Assembly (NCBI GenBank): GCA_946887105.1
Contig: CAMPKJ010000012.1
Span: 1-40,981 of the forward strand
Length of the DNA stretch: 40,981 bases
Reading direction: 5' to 3'
Source: an uncultured Acidobacteriota bacterium
GTDB lineage: Bacteria > Acidobacteriota > Thermoanaerobaculia > Gp7-AA8
Part shown: positions 30,852-39,815 of the stretch, piece after piece
Position numbering within the stretch: the stretch's first letter is position 1
Layout: every line of letters starts with the position of its first letter
The notes under the pieces: generated by a model
What the model was told of the DNA's origin: nothing
Database searches by the model: none
What the model saw: only the letters and a program-made list of their open reading frames with translations
Program-made: the position numbers and the translations under genes

Positions 30852-32891
30852 ATGCCCAGACTACTCGATTCGATCAATACGCCCCGCGACCTGCGGAAGC
30901 TCGACCGTAAACAGCTTCCCCAGGTGGCGCAGGAGATCCGCGACCAGATCGTCGATGTGGTGTCGCGCATCGGCGGCCATTTCGGCGGCAACCTCGGCAT
31001 CGTCGAGCTCACGCTCGCGCTGCACTACATGTTCGACACGCCGCGCGACCAGATCGTGTTCGACACAGGCCACCAGAGCTATCCGCACAAGCTCATCACC
31101 GGCCGGCGGGAGACGTTCCACACCATCCGCCAGCACGATGGGATCTCCGGATTCTGCAAGCGCGAGGAGTCGGAGTACGACGTCTTCAACGCCGGCCACG
31201 CCTCGACTTCCATCTCGGCCGCGCTCGGCATCGCCGTGGCGCGCGACTTCCGCAAAGAGGATTACCGCGTCGTGGCCATCATCGGCGACGGCGCGCTCTC
31301 GGGCGGGCTGGCGCTGGAAGGCCTCAATCAGGCCGGACACCTCAAGCGCAAGCTGATGATCGTCCTGAACGACAACGACATGTCGATCTCGACGAACGTC
31401 GGCGCGATGTCGGGCTACCTCAACCAGATCATCAAAGGACAGCGCTACAACCAGGCCAAAGACCTGGCCAAGGGCGTGATGGACCGCATCCCGCTGATCG
31501 GCGGCAAGCTGCACGGGCTGGCGCACGACATGGAGCAGGTCCTCAAGAACATGGTCGTGCCGGGCACGCTGTTCGAGGAGCTCGGCTTCAAGTACCTCGG
31601 GCCGTACGACGGTCACGACCTGCCGCTGCTGCTGGAACTGTTCGAAGAGCACCGCGACTACGACGGGCCGCTGCTCCTCCACGTCATCACCAAGAAGGGC
31701 AAGGGCTACACGCCCGCCGAGAACAAGCCCATCTGGTCGCACGGCGTAAATCCGTTCGACGTGCTGACCGGCGAGGTGCCGAAGTCGAACAAGCCCACGC
31801 CGCCCCCGACGTACACGGCCGCGTTCTCGGACGCGCTGATCGCGCTGGCGAAGAGCGATCCGAAGGTCATCGCCATCACCGCGGCGATGCCGGAGGGGAC
31901 GGGCCTGGACAAGTTCGCGAAGAACTTCCCGGACCGGATGTTCGACGTCGGCATCGCGGAAGAGCACGCGGTGACGTTCAGCGGCGGCATGGCCACGCAG
32001 GGCATGAAGCCGGTGGTGGCGATCTACTCGACCTTCCTGCAGCGCGCGTTCGATCAGGTCTTCCACGACGTGGCCATCATGGACCTGCCGGTCGTGTTCG
32101 CGCTCGACCGCGGCGGCATCGCCGGCGCGGATGGCCCGACGCACCACGGCATCTACGACATGGCCTACCTGCGGGTCTTTCCGAACATGATCTGCATGGC
32201 CCCGAAGGACGAGAACGAGTTGCGGCACATGGTCAAGACCGCGCTCGAGAGCGGTCACCCGACCTCCCTCCGCTACCCGCGCGGCAACGGCGTGGGCGTG
32301 GAGCTGGACGCGGAGCTGGAGGCGCTGCCGATCGGCAAGGGCGAAGTGCTGCGCGAAGGCGATGCCGCGACGATCTTCGCCATCGGCAGCGAAGTCTGGC
32401 CGGCCCTGCAGGCAGCGGAGACGCTGGCGAAGGAAAACATTAACGTCACAGTAATCAATGGTCGTTTCATCAAGCCTTTGGATGATGAATTGATCGCGAA
32501 ATACTGCCTGCCCTATTCGAACGTCATTACCGTCGAAGAAGGATCGCTGGCCGGCGGCTACGGCTCGGCCATCATGGAGCGCTGCGAAGAGCTGGGCATC
32601 AAAGACGTCCGCTTCCACCGCATCGGCATCCCTGATGAGTACGTGCATCACGGCGCGCAGGACGTCCTCCGCGCGCAGCACGACCTGCACGCCGAGGGGA
32701 TCGCGAAACGGGTGCGGGAGTTCGTGGGGGAGAAGAAGTACGGGACGCTCGGCGAGCTGGTGGACATGCTCGTGGATGTAGGAAACCAGATTCCCGACGA
32801 AGACCTCGAACGAATGCACGCCAAAGGGAAGGACTCCGACCACATCGACGAGTTCATCTCCGGGAAGAAGCAGCGCGCTGCCGCGAAGTGA
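30852..32891 (+). CDS. dxs: 1-deoxy-D-xylulose-5-phosphate synthase
   Basis: A 679-residue thiamine-diphosphate enzyme that joins pyruvate and glyceraldehyde-3-phosphate in the first MEP-pathway step. It shows GGHFGGNLGIVELTLALHY, FDTGHQSYPHKL, the ThDP/Mg motif GDGALSGGLALEGLNQAG...NDNDMS, PYDGHDLPLL, then DVGIAEEHAVTFSGGMA, DRGGIAGADGPTHHG and the C-terminal domain. It is longer than the usual ~620-640 because of a charged C-terminal tail ending SGKKQRAAAK. ATG 30852 is chosen over in-frame TTG 30843. A segment at 32431-32520 is only about 41% G+C. The TGA overlaps the PIN-domain gene start. Confidence 0.96.
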   Translation: MPRLLDSINTPRDLRKLDRKQLPQVAQEIRDQIVDVVSRIGGHFGGNLGIVELTLALHYMFDTPRDQIVFDTGHQSYPHKLITGRRETFHTIRQHDGISGFCKREESEYDVFNAGHASTSISAALGIAVARDFRKEDYRVVAIIGDGALSGGLALEGLNQAGHLKRKLMIVLNDNDMSISTNVGAMSGYLNQIIKGQRYNQAKDLAKGVMDRIPLIGGKLHGLAHDMEQVLKNMVVPGTLFEELGFKYLGPYDGHDLPLLLELFEEHRDYDGPLLLHVITKKGKGYTPAENKPIWSHGVNPFDVLTGEVPKSNKPTPPPTYTAAFSDALIALAKSDPKVIAITAAMPEGTGLDKFAKNFPDRMFDVGIAEEHAVTFSGGMATQGMKPVVAIYSTFLQRAFDQVFHDVAIMDLPVVFALDRGGIAGADGPTHHGIYDMAYLRVFPNMICMAPKDENELRHMVKTALESGHPTSLRYPRGNGVGVELDAELEALPIGKGEVLREGDAATIFAIGSEVWPALQAAETLAKENINVTVINGRFIKPLDDELIAKYCLPYSNVITVEEGSLAGGYGSAIMERCEELGIKDVRFHRIGIPDEYVHHGAQDVLRAQHDLHAEGIAKRVREFVGEKKYGTLGELVDMLVDVGNQIPDEDLERMHAKGKDSDHIDEFISGKKQRAAAK

Positions 32892-33295
32892 TGCGGAAGT
32901 TCTTCGTCGATACGTGGTTGATCATCGCTTCACTGGACCGCGATGACGAGCATCACGCCCATGCGCGCCGGCTCGGCGCATCGTTCAGTGGCATCGACCT
33001 CGTCACCCACGACGCCGTGCTGACGGAAGTGCTGGCGTTCTTCTCCGCGGAAGGGGGAAGGGCGCGGCGCGCCGCCGCCGACGCAGTGCGCAACATTCAG
33101 CAACAGTGGCGCGTGGTCCCGATCGATCGCAACCTGTTCAATGCCGGTCTGGATCGCTACGCCGCGCGGCCGGACAAGGGCTACTCACACGTCGACTGCA
33201 TGAGCATGGTCTTGATGGAGAGCCTTGGCATCCATCACGTGCTCACCAACGACCATCATTTCGCGCAAGCGGGATTCACGCTCGTCAATCAATGA
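32891..33295 (+). CDS. PIN-domain (VapC-like) nuclease, no partner antitoxin seen
   Basis: A 134-residue PIN-domain protein with the four acidic positions expected of an Mg-dependent RNase: Asp7 (RKFFVDTWLI), Glu46 (LTEVLAFF), Asp102 (SHVDCMSMVLM) and Asp121 (LTNDHHF). It resembles VapC-type toxins and standalone PIN nucleases that cut structured RNA. Its ATG shares a base with the dxs stop and its own TGA overlaps the tlyA ATG (ATGA at 33292-33295), so it is locked into the operon. There is no room for an antitoxin gene on either side, arguing against a free toxin and for a housekeeping or antitoxin-independent role. Confidence 0.87.
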   Translation: MRKFFVDTWLIIASLDRDDEHHAHARRLGASFSGIDLVTHDAVLTEVLAFFSAEGGRARRAAADAVRNIQQQWRVVPIDRNLFNAGLDRYAARPDKGYSHVDCMSMVLMESLGIHHVLTNDHHFAQAGFTLVNQ

Positions 33296-34026
33296 AAAAG
33301 CAGCGTCTCGACGTGGTCCTGGTCGAGCGCGGGCTGGTCGACTCGCGGTCGAAGGCGCAGTCGCTGATCATGGCCCGGCGCGTTCTCGTGAACGGGCAGT
33401 TCGTCGACAAGGCCGGCGCGAACGTCGCCGCCGATGACCAGGTGGCGATCGCGGAGCTCGAGCATCCCTGGGTCGGGCGGGGCGGGATGAAGCTCGCTCA
33501 TGCACTGAAAGAGTTCGCGATAAATGTCGATGGAAAAGTGTGCGCAGATATTGGCGCATCAACGGGTGGCTTTACCGACGTGATGCTGAAACACGGCGCG
33601 AGCAAGGTGTACGCGATCGACGTCGGCTACGGGCAGCTCGACGCCTCGCTGCGCAACGATCCGCGCGTCGTCAATCGCGAGAAGGTCAACGCGCGCTACC
33701 TGCAGCCCGAGAACTTCGACGAGCCGATCGAGTTCGTCTCCATCGACGTGTCGTTCATCTCGCTGAAGCTGATCCTGCCGGCGGTCGCCGGTTTTCTGCG
33801 CGGCGAGCTGGTGGCGCTGATCAAGCCGCAGTTCGAGGTCGGCAAGCACGAGGTGGGCAAAGGCGGGATCGTGCGCGATGACGCGAAACGAACCGCCGCC
33901 GTCGAGTCGGTGGTCGCGTTCGCGCGAGGCGAAGGCTTCGCAGTGAAGGGATTGATCGAAAGTCCGATCAAGGGAGCGGAAGGCAATATCGAGTACTTAA
34001 TGTACGCATCAATTGCGAACGGTTAA
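33292..34026 (+). CDS. tlyA: TlyA family rRNA methyltransferase / hemolysin-like protein
   Basis: A 244-residue protein with an N-terminal S4 RNA-binding domain (QRLDVVLVERGLVDSRSKAQ, then ARRVLVNGQFVDKAG) and an FtsJ-like methyltransferase domain (VCADIGASTGGFTDVMLKHG, AIDVGYGQLD, FVSIDVSFISLKLILPA, LIKPQFEVGKHEVGKGG). In other bacteria TlyA 2'-O-methylates 16S and 23S rRNA. It follows dxs and ispA in many genomes; here the PIN gene intervenes. Codons are unusually A/T-rich near 33521-33550 and at the 3' end. It overlaps convergent rfbD by 18 nt. Confidence 0.94.
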   Translation: MKKQRLDVVLVERGLVDSRSKAQSLIMARRVLVNGQFVDKAGANVAADDQVAIAELEHPWVGRGGMKLAHALKEFAINVDGKVCADIGASTGGFTDVMLKHGASKVYAIDVGYGQLDASLRNDPRVVNREKVNARYLQPENFDEPIEFVSIDVSFISLKLILPAVAGFLRGELVALIKPQFEVGKHEVGKGGIVRDDAKRTAAVESVVAFARGEGFAVKGLIESPIKGAEGNIEYLMYASIANG

Positions 34027-34866
34027 ATATTCTCGTAATCCTTCCCGCCAGGACGCCGGCGCGACGCCGGTCAATCGCTCGTAGCGTTCCGTCGACAGGA
34101 CCGAATACGCGGGACGCGCCGCCGGCCGCGGAAACTCGTCCGTCGTGACCGGCGTGATCGCGACGCCGGCGCCGCTCTCTTCGACGATCGCCTGCGCGAA
34201 GTCGAACCACGAGCACGCGTCCGCGTCGGCGTAATGCACGACGCCGCGCGCGACGTCCGACTGCTCCGCGGCATGCGCGAGGCGGATGATCGCCGCCGCC
34301 AGATGCGGTGTGTACGTCGGCCGCCCACACTGATCCGACACCACGCGCAGTGGATTCGTGCCCTTGCGGATCTGATTGCGGATCGCTTCCACGAAGTTCG
34401 GACCATGCACGCCGAAGAGCCACGAGGTGCGCACGACCAGGTGTTTCGCCGCGTGCGTGGCGGCCACTTCGCCGAGGAGCTTCGAGCGGCCGTAGGAGGA
34501 CAGCGGCCGGGTCGCGTCCGTCACTTCGTACGGGACGGTACTGGCGCCGTCGAACACGAAATCGGTCGAAAGCTGCACGAGCAGCGCCGCGGTCGCGTTC
34601 GCCGCCGACGCCAACAGCTCGACCGCGGAGCCGTTGATGGCGTTCGCGAGGCTCTCCTCGCTCTCGGCCCGATCGACACTCGTGTACGCCGCGCAGTTCA
34701 CGATCACCGACGGCGCGTGCGTGCCGACGACGTCGTTGACGCGGCGCGAATCGGTAATGTCGAGGTCGTTTCGGGTGAGTGCGACGACCTCCTCATCACG
34801 CGCGGTGAGTGCATCGCAGAGATCGCGGCCGACCATTCCGCCGGCGCCGGTGATGAGCCACTTCAC
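34009..34866 (-). CDS. rfbD: dTDP-4-dehydrorhamnose reductase
   Basis: A 285-residue extended SDR (RmlD) that makes dTDP-L-rhamnose, a donor for O-antigen and other surface sugars. It shows the NADPH loop WLITGAGGMVGRDLCDAL, DLDITDSRRVNDVV, VNCAAYTSVDRAESE, the active-site Thr in LSTDFVFDG, and the YxxxK pair in LSSYGRSKLLGE, then RTSWLFG. It is alone: rfbA, rfbB and rfbC are not here. It follows tatA by 12 nt on the same strand. Confidence 0.93.
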   Translation of the reverse strand: MKWLITGAGGMVGRDLCDALTARDEEVVALTRNDLDITDSRRVNDVVGTHAPSVIVNCAAYTSVDRAESEESLANAINGSAVELLASAANATAALLVQLSTDFVFDGASTVPYEVTDATRPLSSYGRSKLLGEVAATHAAKHLVVRTSWLFGVHGPNFVEAIRNQIRKGTNPLRVVSDQCGRPTYTPHLAAAIIRLAHAAEQSDVARGVVHYADADACSWFDFAQAIVEESGAGVAITPVTTDEFPRPAARPAYSVLSTERYERLTGVAPASWREGLREYLTVRN

Positions 34867-34878
34867 GCGAACAGGAGA

Positions 34879-35067
34879 TCAGGCGTGGCGGTCATCGGAC
34901 GACTTCGGCAGCGCTTTGTCGTCCTTGTTTCCCTTGGAGAGGCCGTCGCGGAAATTGGAGATGCCTTCGCCGAGACCTTTGCCGAGCTGGGGCAGGCGAC
35001 TCGCGCCGAAAATCACGACGACGATCACGAGAATGACGAGAAGCTCTGGCAATCCAAGACCAAACAT
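34879..35067 (-). CDS. tatA: Sec-independent translocase subunit TatA/TatE
   Basis: A 62-residue pore-forming component of the twin-arginine export system. [19 protein letters not shown] is the short N-terminal membrane helix, followed by [20 protein letters not shown], the hinge and amphipathic helix, and a charged tail. The length is typical of TatA/E and shorter than TatB. ATG 35067 has GGAGG within 10 nt upstream, and TAGACT at 35102-35107 is a possible -10. tatC is not in the window. Confidence 0.93.
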   Translation of the reverse strand: MFGLGLPELLVILVIVVVIFGASRLPQLGKGLGEGISNFRDGLSKGNKDDKALPKSSDDRHA

Positions 35068-35169
35068 GACGCCTCCAATGGGACCTGACGAAAGCGGCGG
35101 AAGTCTAACCCGATTCCTTCCGTTACCGCGACAGAACAGCGCCGCGGCGGAATGCGTTCCCCCGCTTGA

Positions 35170-35175
35170 TACGAT
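35170..35175 (+). promoter_or_regulatory. TACGAT -10 box before the UvrD/PcrA gene
   Basis: TACGAT lies 12 nt before ATG 35188. No Shine-Dalgarno sequence is present in the gap. The divergent tatA gene lies 120 bp away. Confidence 0.4.
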
Positions 35176-35187
35176 GCGCTCTCCAAC

Positions 35188-37503
35188 ATGCTCGATCTCT
35201 CCGGCCTCAATCCCCAGCAGCGCGAAGCGGTCACCCACGGCACCGGACCTCTGCTGGTCCTGGCAGGCGCCGGCTCCGGGAAAACGCGCGTCATCACCTA
35301 CCGCATCGCCTATTTGATGGGCGAGATGAACGTCCGCCCGGCCAATATCCTGGCGGTCACGTTCACGAACAAAGCGGCCGCGGAGATGCTCCATCGCGTG
35401 GATCAGCTCGTGCCGCCAACCGGCGGGTATCGCCCGTGGATCGGCACGTTCCACTCGACGTCCCTGCGCATGCTGCGCCGCTATGCCGACCGCCTCGGAT
35501 ACACGAAATCGTTCGCCGTCTACGACACGTCCGATCAGATGACGCTGATCCGCCGCTGCATGCGCGAGCTGAACGTCAGCGACGAAGCGTTCCCGCCGCG
35601 GTCCGTGCTGACCCGCATCTCGCACGCGAAGAACGAGCTGATCGGACCGGTCGAGTACGAGAAGACCAATCACGACTTCTTCGGCGCGCGCGTCTCCGAG
35701 ATCTATCGCCAGTATCAGAAGCGTCTGCGCGAGTTCGACGCGATGGATTTCGATGATCTGATCGGCAACTACGTGAAGCTGCTCGAGGATCACGAGGACG
35801 TGCGCAACGAGCTGCACGAGCGCTTCCAGCACCTGCTGATCGATGAGTACCAGGACACGAACAAGGCGCAGTACGTGCTCGTGAAGCTGCTCGCGGGAAA
35901 GCAGGGCAACATCGTGGCGGTGGGCGATGAAGACCAGTCCATCTATCGCTTCCGCGGCGCGGACATCAACAACATCCTCAACTTCGAACGCGATTTTCCG
36001 GGCGCGCGCATCATCAAGCTCGAGCAGAACTACCGGTCCACCGGAAACATCCTCGACGCGGCGACGGGCGTGGTCTCGAACAACATCGCGCGCAAGGGAA
36101 AGACGCTCTTCACCAGCGGCGGCAAGGGCGATCCGGTGCGTCTGGTGACCACCAGCAACGACCGCGAGGAAGCGCAGTTCGTCCTCGAGAAGATCTCGTC
36201 GCTGCGGTCCAGGTACAAGCTCACCGACTTCGCGGTGCTGTTCCGCACCAACGCGCAATCGCGGCCGTTTGAAGAAGAGCTGCTGCGCGCGAACGTGCCG
36301 TATGTGGTCGTCGGCGGCGTGAAGTTCTACGAGCGCGCCGAGATCAAGGACATCCTCTCGTTCGTCCGGCTGGCCATCCGGCCGCACGACACGCCGTCCA
36401 TCGAGCGCGTGATCAACGTTCCGACACGCGGCATCGGCGATACGACGGTGACGACGCTGTCCGAACAGGCCGAGGCGCAGAACGTATCGCTCTGGACGAT
36501 CATCGAAGGCGATCTGTCGTTCCTTCCGACGCGCGCGGCGAAGGCAGTGCGCGAGTTCCGCGAGATCGTGCACGACCTGCAGCGTGCGGCGTCGAATCCG
36601 ATTCCGGATCTCGTCGAATACGTGCTCGTGCGCACCGGCTACCGGCGCATGCTGCAGGAGTCGCGCGATCTGCAGGACGAGTCGCGCATGGAGAACCTCG
36701 AGGAGTTGCTGAACTCCGCGCGTGAGTACTCGGAGGAGAACCCCAACGCCGCGCTCGCCGATTACCTCGACTCGCTCACGCTGATGTCGGACATCGATCG
36801 CGCCGAAACCGGCAAAGGCGTCACGCTGATGACGCTGCACTCCGCGAAGGGGCTCGAGTACAAGGTGGTCTTTCTGGTGGGGATGGAAGAGGGAATCCTG
36901 CCCCATTCCAACTCGCAGGAGCACAACGACGATCTCGAGGAGGAGCGGCGCCTCTGCTACGTCGGCATGACCCGCGCGCGCGAGCTGCTGTTCTGCACGC
37001 ACTCGCACGAGCGGCGCATCCACGGCCGTTTTCGCGAACAGAGTCCGTCGCCGTTTCTGACCGAGATTCCGGAGGAGGCGATCGAGCGGGTACGGCTGGC
37101 GAGCTCGCAACGGTATGCCTCGCCGCAGCCGAGCTGGCGCGAGCGGCCGATCCAGCAGGGTTACAACCAGAGCTACAACCGCCGTCCGGAGCCGCCGCGC
37201 CGCGCGCCGATGCCTGCGGCCAAGCCTGCCGCTCCGAAACACGACTCCGCGAACGGCGTGCTGTCGTTCTTCCAGAACGCGCCGGTGCAGTTCGATCCGA
37301 ATGCGATTCAGGCGGCGCGGCAACAACCGCAAACCGCATCCGGCGAGCTCAAGCGCGGCCAGAAAGTCCGCCACGAACAGTTCGGCGTCGGCACGATCCT
37401 CACCATGGAAGGAAGCGGGCCCGACGCGAAGCTGACGGTGTACTTCGACCGCGTCGGCTCGAAGAAGTTCGTGGCGCGATTCGCGAAGCTGACGCGTGTG
37501 TAG
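35188..37503 (+). CDS. pcrA: UvrD/PcrA-type ATP-dependent DNA helicase
   Basis: A 771-residue superfamily 1A helicase acting in nucleotide excision repair, replication restart and removal of RecA. It shows LNPQQREAV (Q motif), [13 protein letters not shown] (Walker A), [11 protein letters not shown] (Ia), [10 protein letters not shown] (II), [14 protein letters not shown] (III), LEQNYRST (IV), [18 protein letters not shown] (V) and [14 protein letters not shown] (VI). The C-terminus has a Pro/Arg linker and the Tudor-like [15 protein letters not shown] that contacts RNA polymerase in PcrA/UvrD. The length is normal. There is no Shine-Dalgarno sequence before the ATG. Confidence 0.96.
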   Translation: MLDLSGLNPQQREAVTHGTGPLLVLAGAGSGKTRVITYRIAYLMGEMNVRPANILAVTFTNKAAAEMLHRVDQLVPPTGGYRPWIGTFHSTSLRMLRRYADRLGYTKSFAVYDTSDQMTLIRRCMRELNVSDEAFPPRSVLTRISHAKNELIGPVEYEKTNHDFFGARVSEIYRQYQKRLREFDAMDFDDLIGNYVKLLEDHEDVRNELHERFQHLLIDEYQDTNKAQYVLVKLLAGKQGNIVAVGDEDQSIYRFRGADINNILNFERDFPGARIIKLEQNYRSTGNILDAATGVVSNNIARKGKTLFTSGGKGDPVRLVTTSNDREEAQFVLEKISSLRSRYKLTDFAVLFRTNAQSRPFEEELLRANVPYVVVGGVKFYERAEIKDILSFVRLAIRPHDTPSIERVINVPTRGIGDTTVTTLSEQAEAQNVSLWTIIEGDLSFLPTRAAKAVREFREIVHDLQRAASNPIPDLVEYVLVRTGYRRMLQESRDLQDESRMENLEELLNSAREYSEENPNAALADYLDSLTLMSDIDRAETGKGVTLMTLHSAKGLEYKVVFLVGMEEGILPHSNSQEHNDDLEEERRLCYVGMTRARELLFCTHSHERRIHGRFREQSPSPFLTEIPEEAIERVRLASSQRYASPQPSWRERPIQQGYNQSYNRRPEPPRRAPMPAAKPAAPKHDSANGVLSFFQNAPVQFDPNAIQAARQQPQTASGELKRGQKVRHEQFGVGTILTMEGSGPDAKLTVYFDRVGSKKFVARFAKLTRV

Positions 37504-37525
37504 AAACGCTGGACGCGTGCTTGCA

Positions 37526-37552
37526 ACGACGTGTGTTCATGCGGCACGTCGT
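37526..37552 (+). other. Hairpin downstream of the UvrD/PcrA gene
   Basis: ACGACGTG (37526-37533) and CACGTCGT (37545-37552) form a perfect 8-bp stem with an 11-nt loop, 22 nt after the helicase stop and 20 nt before the next small gene. No T-run follows, so it is not a classical terminator; it may mark the mRNA end or affect the small downstream gene. Confidence 0.4.
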
Positions 37553-37572
37553 GAAGCTCCGCTGGTGAGGCC

Positions 37573-37746
37573 ATGCCAAAAACACGAATCGTCGACAACA
37601 CCAACCGTCCCGCGCAGCCCGAGCCCGGCGAAGATCCCGCGGTGCAGGCGCCTGAGGTGCGCGAGCAGGCGCGCGAGGCGGGCGTCTCGCGAAAAGAGAT
37701 CGACAAAGCCGAGCAGCGCGAGCGCGAACGGCAGACGGGTCAGTAG
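37573..37746 (+). CDS. Small charged protein of unknown function
   Basis: A 57-residue frame, ATG 37573 to TAG 37744-37746, with GGTGAGG just upstream. The product starts PKTRIVDNTNRPAQPEPGED and ends in a basic/acidic helix (REAGVSRKEIDKAEQRERER) and TGQ. It is wholly hydrophilic and likely disordered to helical, with no Cys and no signal peptide. Codon usage is like the neighbours. The stop lies immediately before the MITE's CTAG flank. I do not recognise the family. Confidence 0.55.
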   Translation: MPKTRIVDNTNRPAQPEPGEDPAVQAPEVREQAREAGVSRKEIDKAEQRERERQTGQ

Positions 37747-37750
37747 CTAG

Positions 37751-37910
37751 TGTGGTGTCTCGCAAATAGCTGTGCGTGATTCGGCGCGATGGAGGCTCGA
37801 TGGCGAGCCGGCGCGACGCAGGCGATGCGGTGTCATCGTCGAGGAGCGGCGCCGAAGCAAGCGCGCCTTCAGTGCGTCGAAGAACGCATAGCTATTTGCG
37901 AGACACCACA
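37751..37910. mobile_element. MITE-like element with 27-bp terminal inverted repeats and CTAG flanks
   Basis: A 160-bp element. The left end TGTGGTGTCTCGCAAATAGC continues TGTGCGT (37751-37777). The right end 37884-37910 is its reverse complement with one mismatch. CTAG occurs immediately outside both ends (37747-37750, 37911-37914), consistent with a 4-bp target duplication as made by some IS5-type transposases. No transposase frame exists inside, so movement would depend on an enzyme encoded elsewhere. Confidence 0.85.
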
Positions 37911-39764
37911 CTAGCCCTTCGCCACTTTCCGCCGCCGCGCGTGCAGGCGGTCGATGAGCTTGGTCGCGGTGCGCACTTGCTCGAGGATCTTCTCCTCCAG
38001 CCCCGCGCCTTTGATCTTGAAACTCTTGGCGCGGCGGAAGACGGCGCGGGCGCGGTCCTTCTCGCCGTTTTCGAGCAGGGCCATGCCGAGGTGCATGAGG
38101 TTCGTCGCGGTGGGTCCGAGGTCGGCGGATTTCGAGAGGAAATCGACCGCGCTGCGGAACTCGCGGCGTTTGAAGTGCACCCAGCCGAGTGCCGCCAGCG
38201 GAAACTGCTTGAGCTCCTTCGGCGAGTACTTGAGCGCGAGCTGGGCGCTCTCGAGTGCCTCGTCGAGATTCTCTTCCATGTCGGCGAGCGTGTACGCCTT
38301 CTCGAAGTACGCGATCGATTTCGCGTAATTCGACGTGTAGTCGCGCAGCATCTCTTCGAGGGCCGCGTTCGCGTCCTTGAAGTTGCCTTCGGCGCGGAGC
38401 GCCTCCACGAGCGTGGTGTACGCGGCCGCCGCGACCACTTCCGCGGGATGGTGCTTCAGCACTCGCCGCGCGACGGCGATGGCTTCACCGTTCATGTCCA
38501 GGTGCGAGCAGAGCAGCGCGTACGGCAGGAGAATGTTGACGTTGTCCGGCTCTTCCTGCGCGGCGCGGCGGTAGTGATCGAGCGCCTCCGCGTATTTGCC
38601 TTCGCTGGCCAGCAAGTCCGCTTGCGTCACGACCTGCGCGGCCGCGCCTTCGACCGGCACGTGTCCCGAAATGCCCTCGTAGATCTTGACGGCCTGCTGG
38701 TACTCCATCTTGTTCGGATTGAGCTCCAGCGCCTCCTGGAAGCAGTCGATCGCCTTGCGGTTCCAGTTGCGATCGAGATAGCAGAGGCCGAGGTGATAGA
38801 TCGCTTCCTCGTAATCGGGATCGAGCTTCAGCGCGGCCTGGAACGAACGGATGGCGCGCTCGAGCTGGCCCTTCTCGTAAAAGATCGTTCCGAGAAGAAA
38901 GTACGCCTGCGGGATGGCCTCCAGCTGGATGGCCTTCTCGAGGAACTTCTGCGCGCGCAGCAGCTTGCCTTTGCGCGCGTAGATCGCGCCGAGGCTGAAG
39001 TACGGGAGGAACGACTCCTGGGAGATCTGGATGGCGCGGCGCAGCCAGCGTTCGGCGCCTTTGATGTCCTGCCGTTCGTGCAGCAGCACGCCGTAGAAAA
39101 CGGCGGCGTCGAAATGATCGGGCTGCACTTCGATGGTGCGCTCGAGGTAGGCCTTCGCGCGATCGAGATTGCCGTCATTGAAGAACATCTCGCCGAGAAA
39201 GAACGACAGCTCGTAATTGTCGCGATCGAGGCGGAATGCTTCTTCGAGATGCTTCACGCCGCGCTCGGGATCGAACCCGTCGAAGGCCGCCTCGGCGTCC
39301 GCGACGAGCAGCAGAAAGCGCTCGCGTTTCTCGCCGCGGAACAGCGACACCATGCGGTCCTTGCGCTCCGTGAAACGCTGCTTCTTTTCGAGTGCGAGCA
39401 TCTGCTCGCCCATCTTCGATTCCCACAGCTCGACCACTTCGTCGGAGGTGAGCAGGTTCTTCTTCTCGAGCAGTTCCTTGACGGAGAGCAGGCCGGTCTG
39501 ATTGATGAAGATGGCGCGCTCGTGCTTCTCGACGGCGCTCACCAGCGAGCGGATCGTTTCCGCGGAACGCTTCACGATCTCTTCGATCGCGGAGACGCGC
39601 TCGAGCAGGTGCTCATCCAGGGAGAGGTCTTCCTCTTCCTCATAGTCCTCGAGGTCGTCTTCTTCGAATGAGGTGACGCCGGAGAGTACGAGCAGTTTGT
39701 TCTGGCAGCGAAAACAGAACTCACGCTCGTCGTCGTTGTACGCGCTGCAGGTCTGACAGAGCAT
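37911..39764 (-). CDS. Zinc-ribbon and TPR-repeat protein
   Basis: A 617-residue cytoplasmic protein. Residues 3-20 hold a CxxC...CxxC zinc ribbon (CQTC, CFRC). An acidic stretch (about 33-48, EEDDLEDYEEEEDLSLDEH) and a predicted coiled coil (about 50-140) follow. From ~150 on come a dozen or so TPR-like units, for example RAKAYLERTIEVQPDHFDAA, AIRSFQAALKLDPDYEEAIY and KAIDCFQEALELNPNKMEYQ. TPR arrays serve as scaffolds for protein complexes; the partner is unknown. The TAG stop is formed by the CTAG next to the MITE, so the original C-terminus may have differed. hbd lies upstream on the same strand with a 51-nt gap. Confidence 0.87.
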   Translation of the reverse strand: MLCQTCSAYNDDEREFCFRCQNKLLVLSGVTSFEEDDLEDYEEEEDLSLDEHLLERVSAIEEIVKRSAETIRSLVSAVEKHERAIFINQTGLLSVKELLEKKNLLTSDEVVELWESKMGEQMLALEKKQRFTERKDRMVSLFRGEKRERFLLLVADAEAAFDGFDPERGVKHLEEAFRLDRDNYELSFFLGEMFFNDGNLDRAKAYLERTIEVQPDHFDAAVFYGVLLHERQDIKGAERWLRRAIQISQESFLPYFSLGAIYARKGKLLRAQKFLEKAIQLEAIPQAYFLLGTIFYEKGQLERAIRSFQAALKLDPDYEEAIYHLGLCYLDRNWNRKAIDCFQEALELNPNKMEYQQAVKIYEGISGHVPVEGAAAQVVTQADLLASEGKYAEALDHYRRAAQEEPDNVNILLPYALLCSHLDMNGEAIAVARRVLKHHPAEVVAAAAYTTLVEALRAEGNFKDANAALEEMLRDYTSNYAKSIAYFEKAYTLADMEENLDEALESAQLALKYSPKELKQFPLAALGWVHFKRREFRSAVDFLSKSADLGPTATNLMHLGMALLENGEKDRARAVFRRAKSFKIKGAGLEEKILEQVRTATKLIDRLHARRRKVAKG

Positions 39765-39815
39765 TTTGGGTGCGGATTAGAACAGCGTTGGATGGGGATG
39801 TCATCCCCGGCAGAA

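Noticed and set aside
30861..32843. 660-codon open frame antisense to dxs
   Set aside because: It lies entirely opposite a well-conserved enzyme. Its composition (Val/His/Arg/Asp-rich) is typical of antisense shadows.
34879..37374. Long antisense open frame across the helicase gene that reads into tatA
   Set aside because: Only the last 62 codons are real (TatA, ATG 35067). The rest is antisense to the UvrD/PcrA motifs and has no family features.
37776..39671. 631-codon open frame beginning inside the MITE and running antisense to the TPR gene
   Set aside because: It considered as a possible transposase or cargo gene, but it has no DDE or other domain and simply mirrors the TPR gene.
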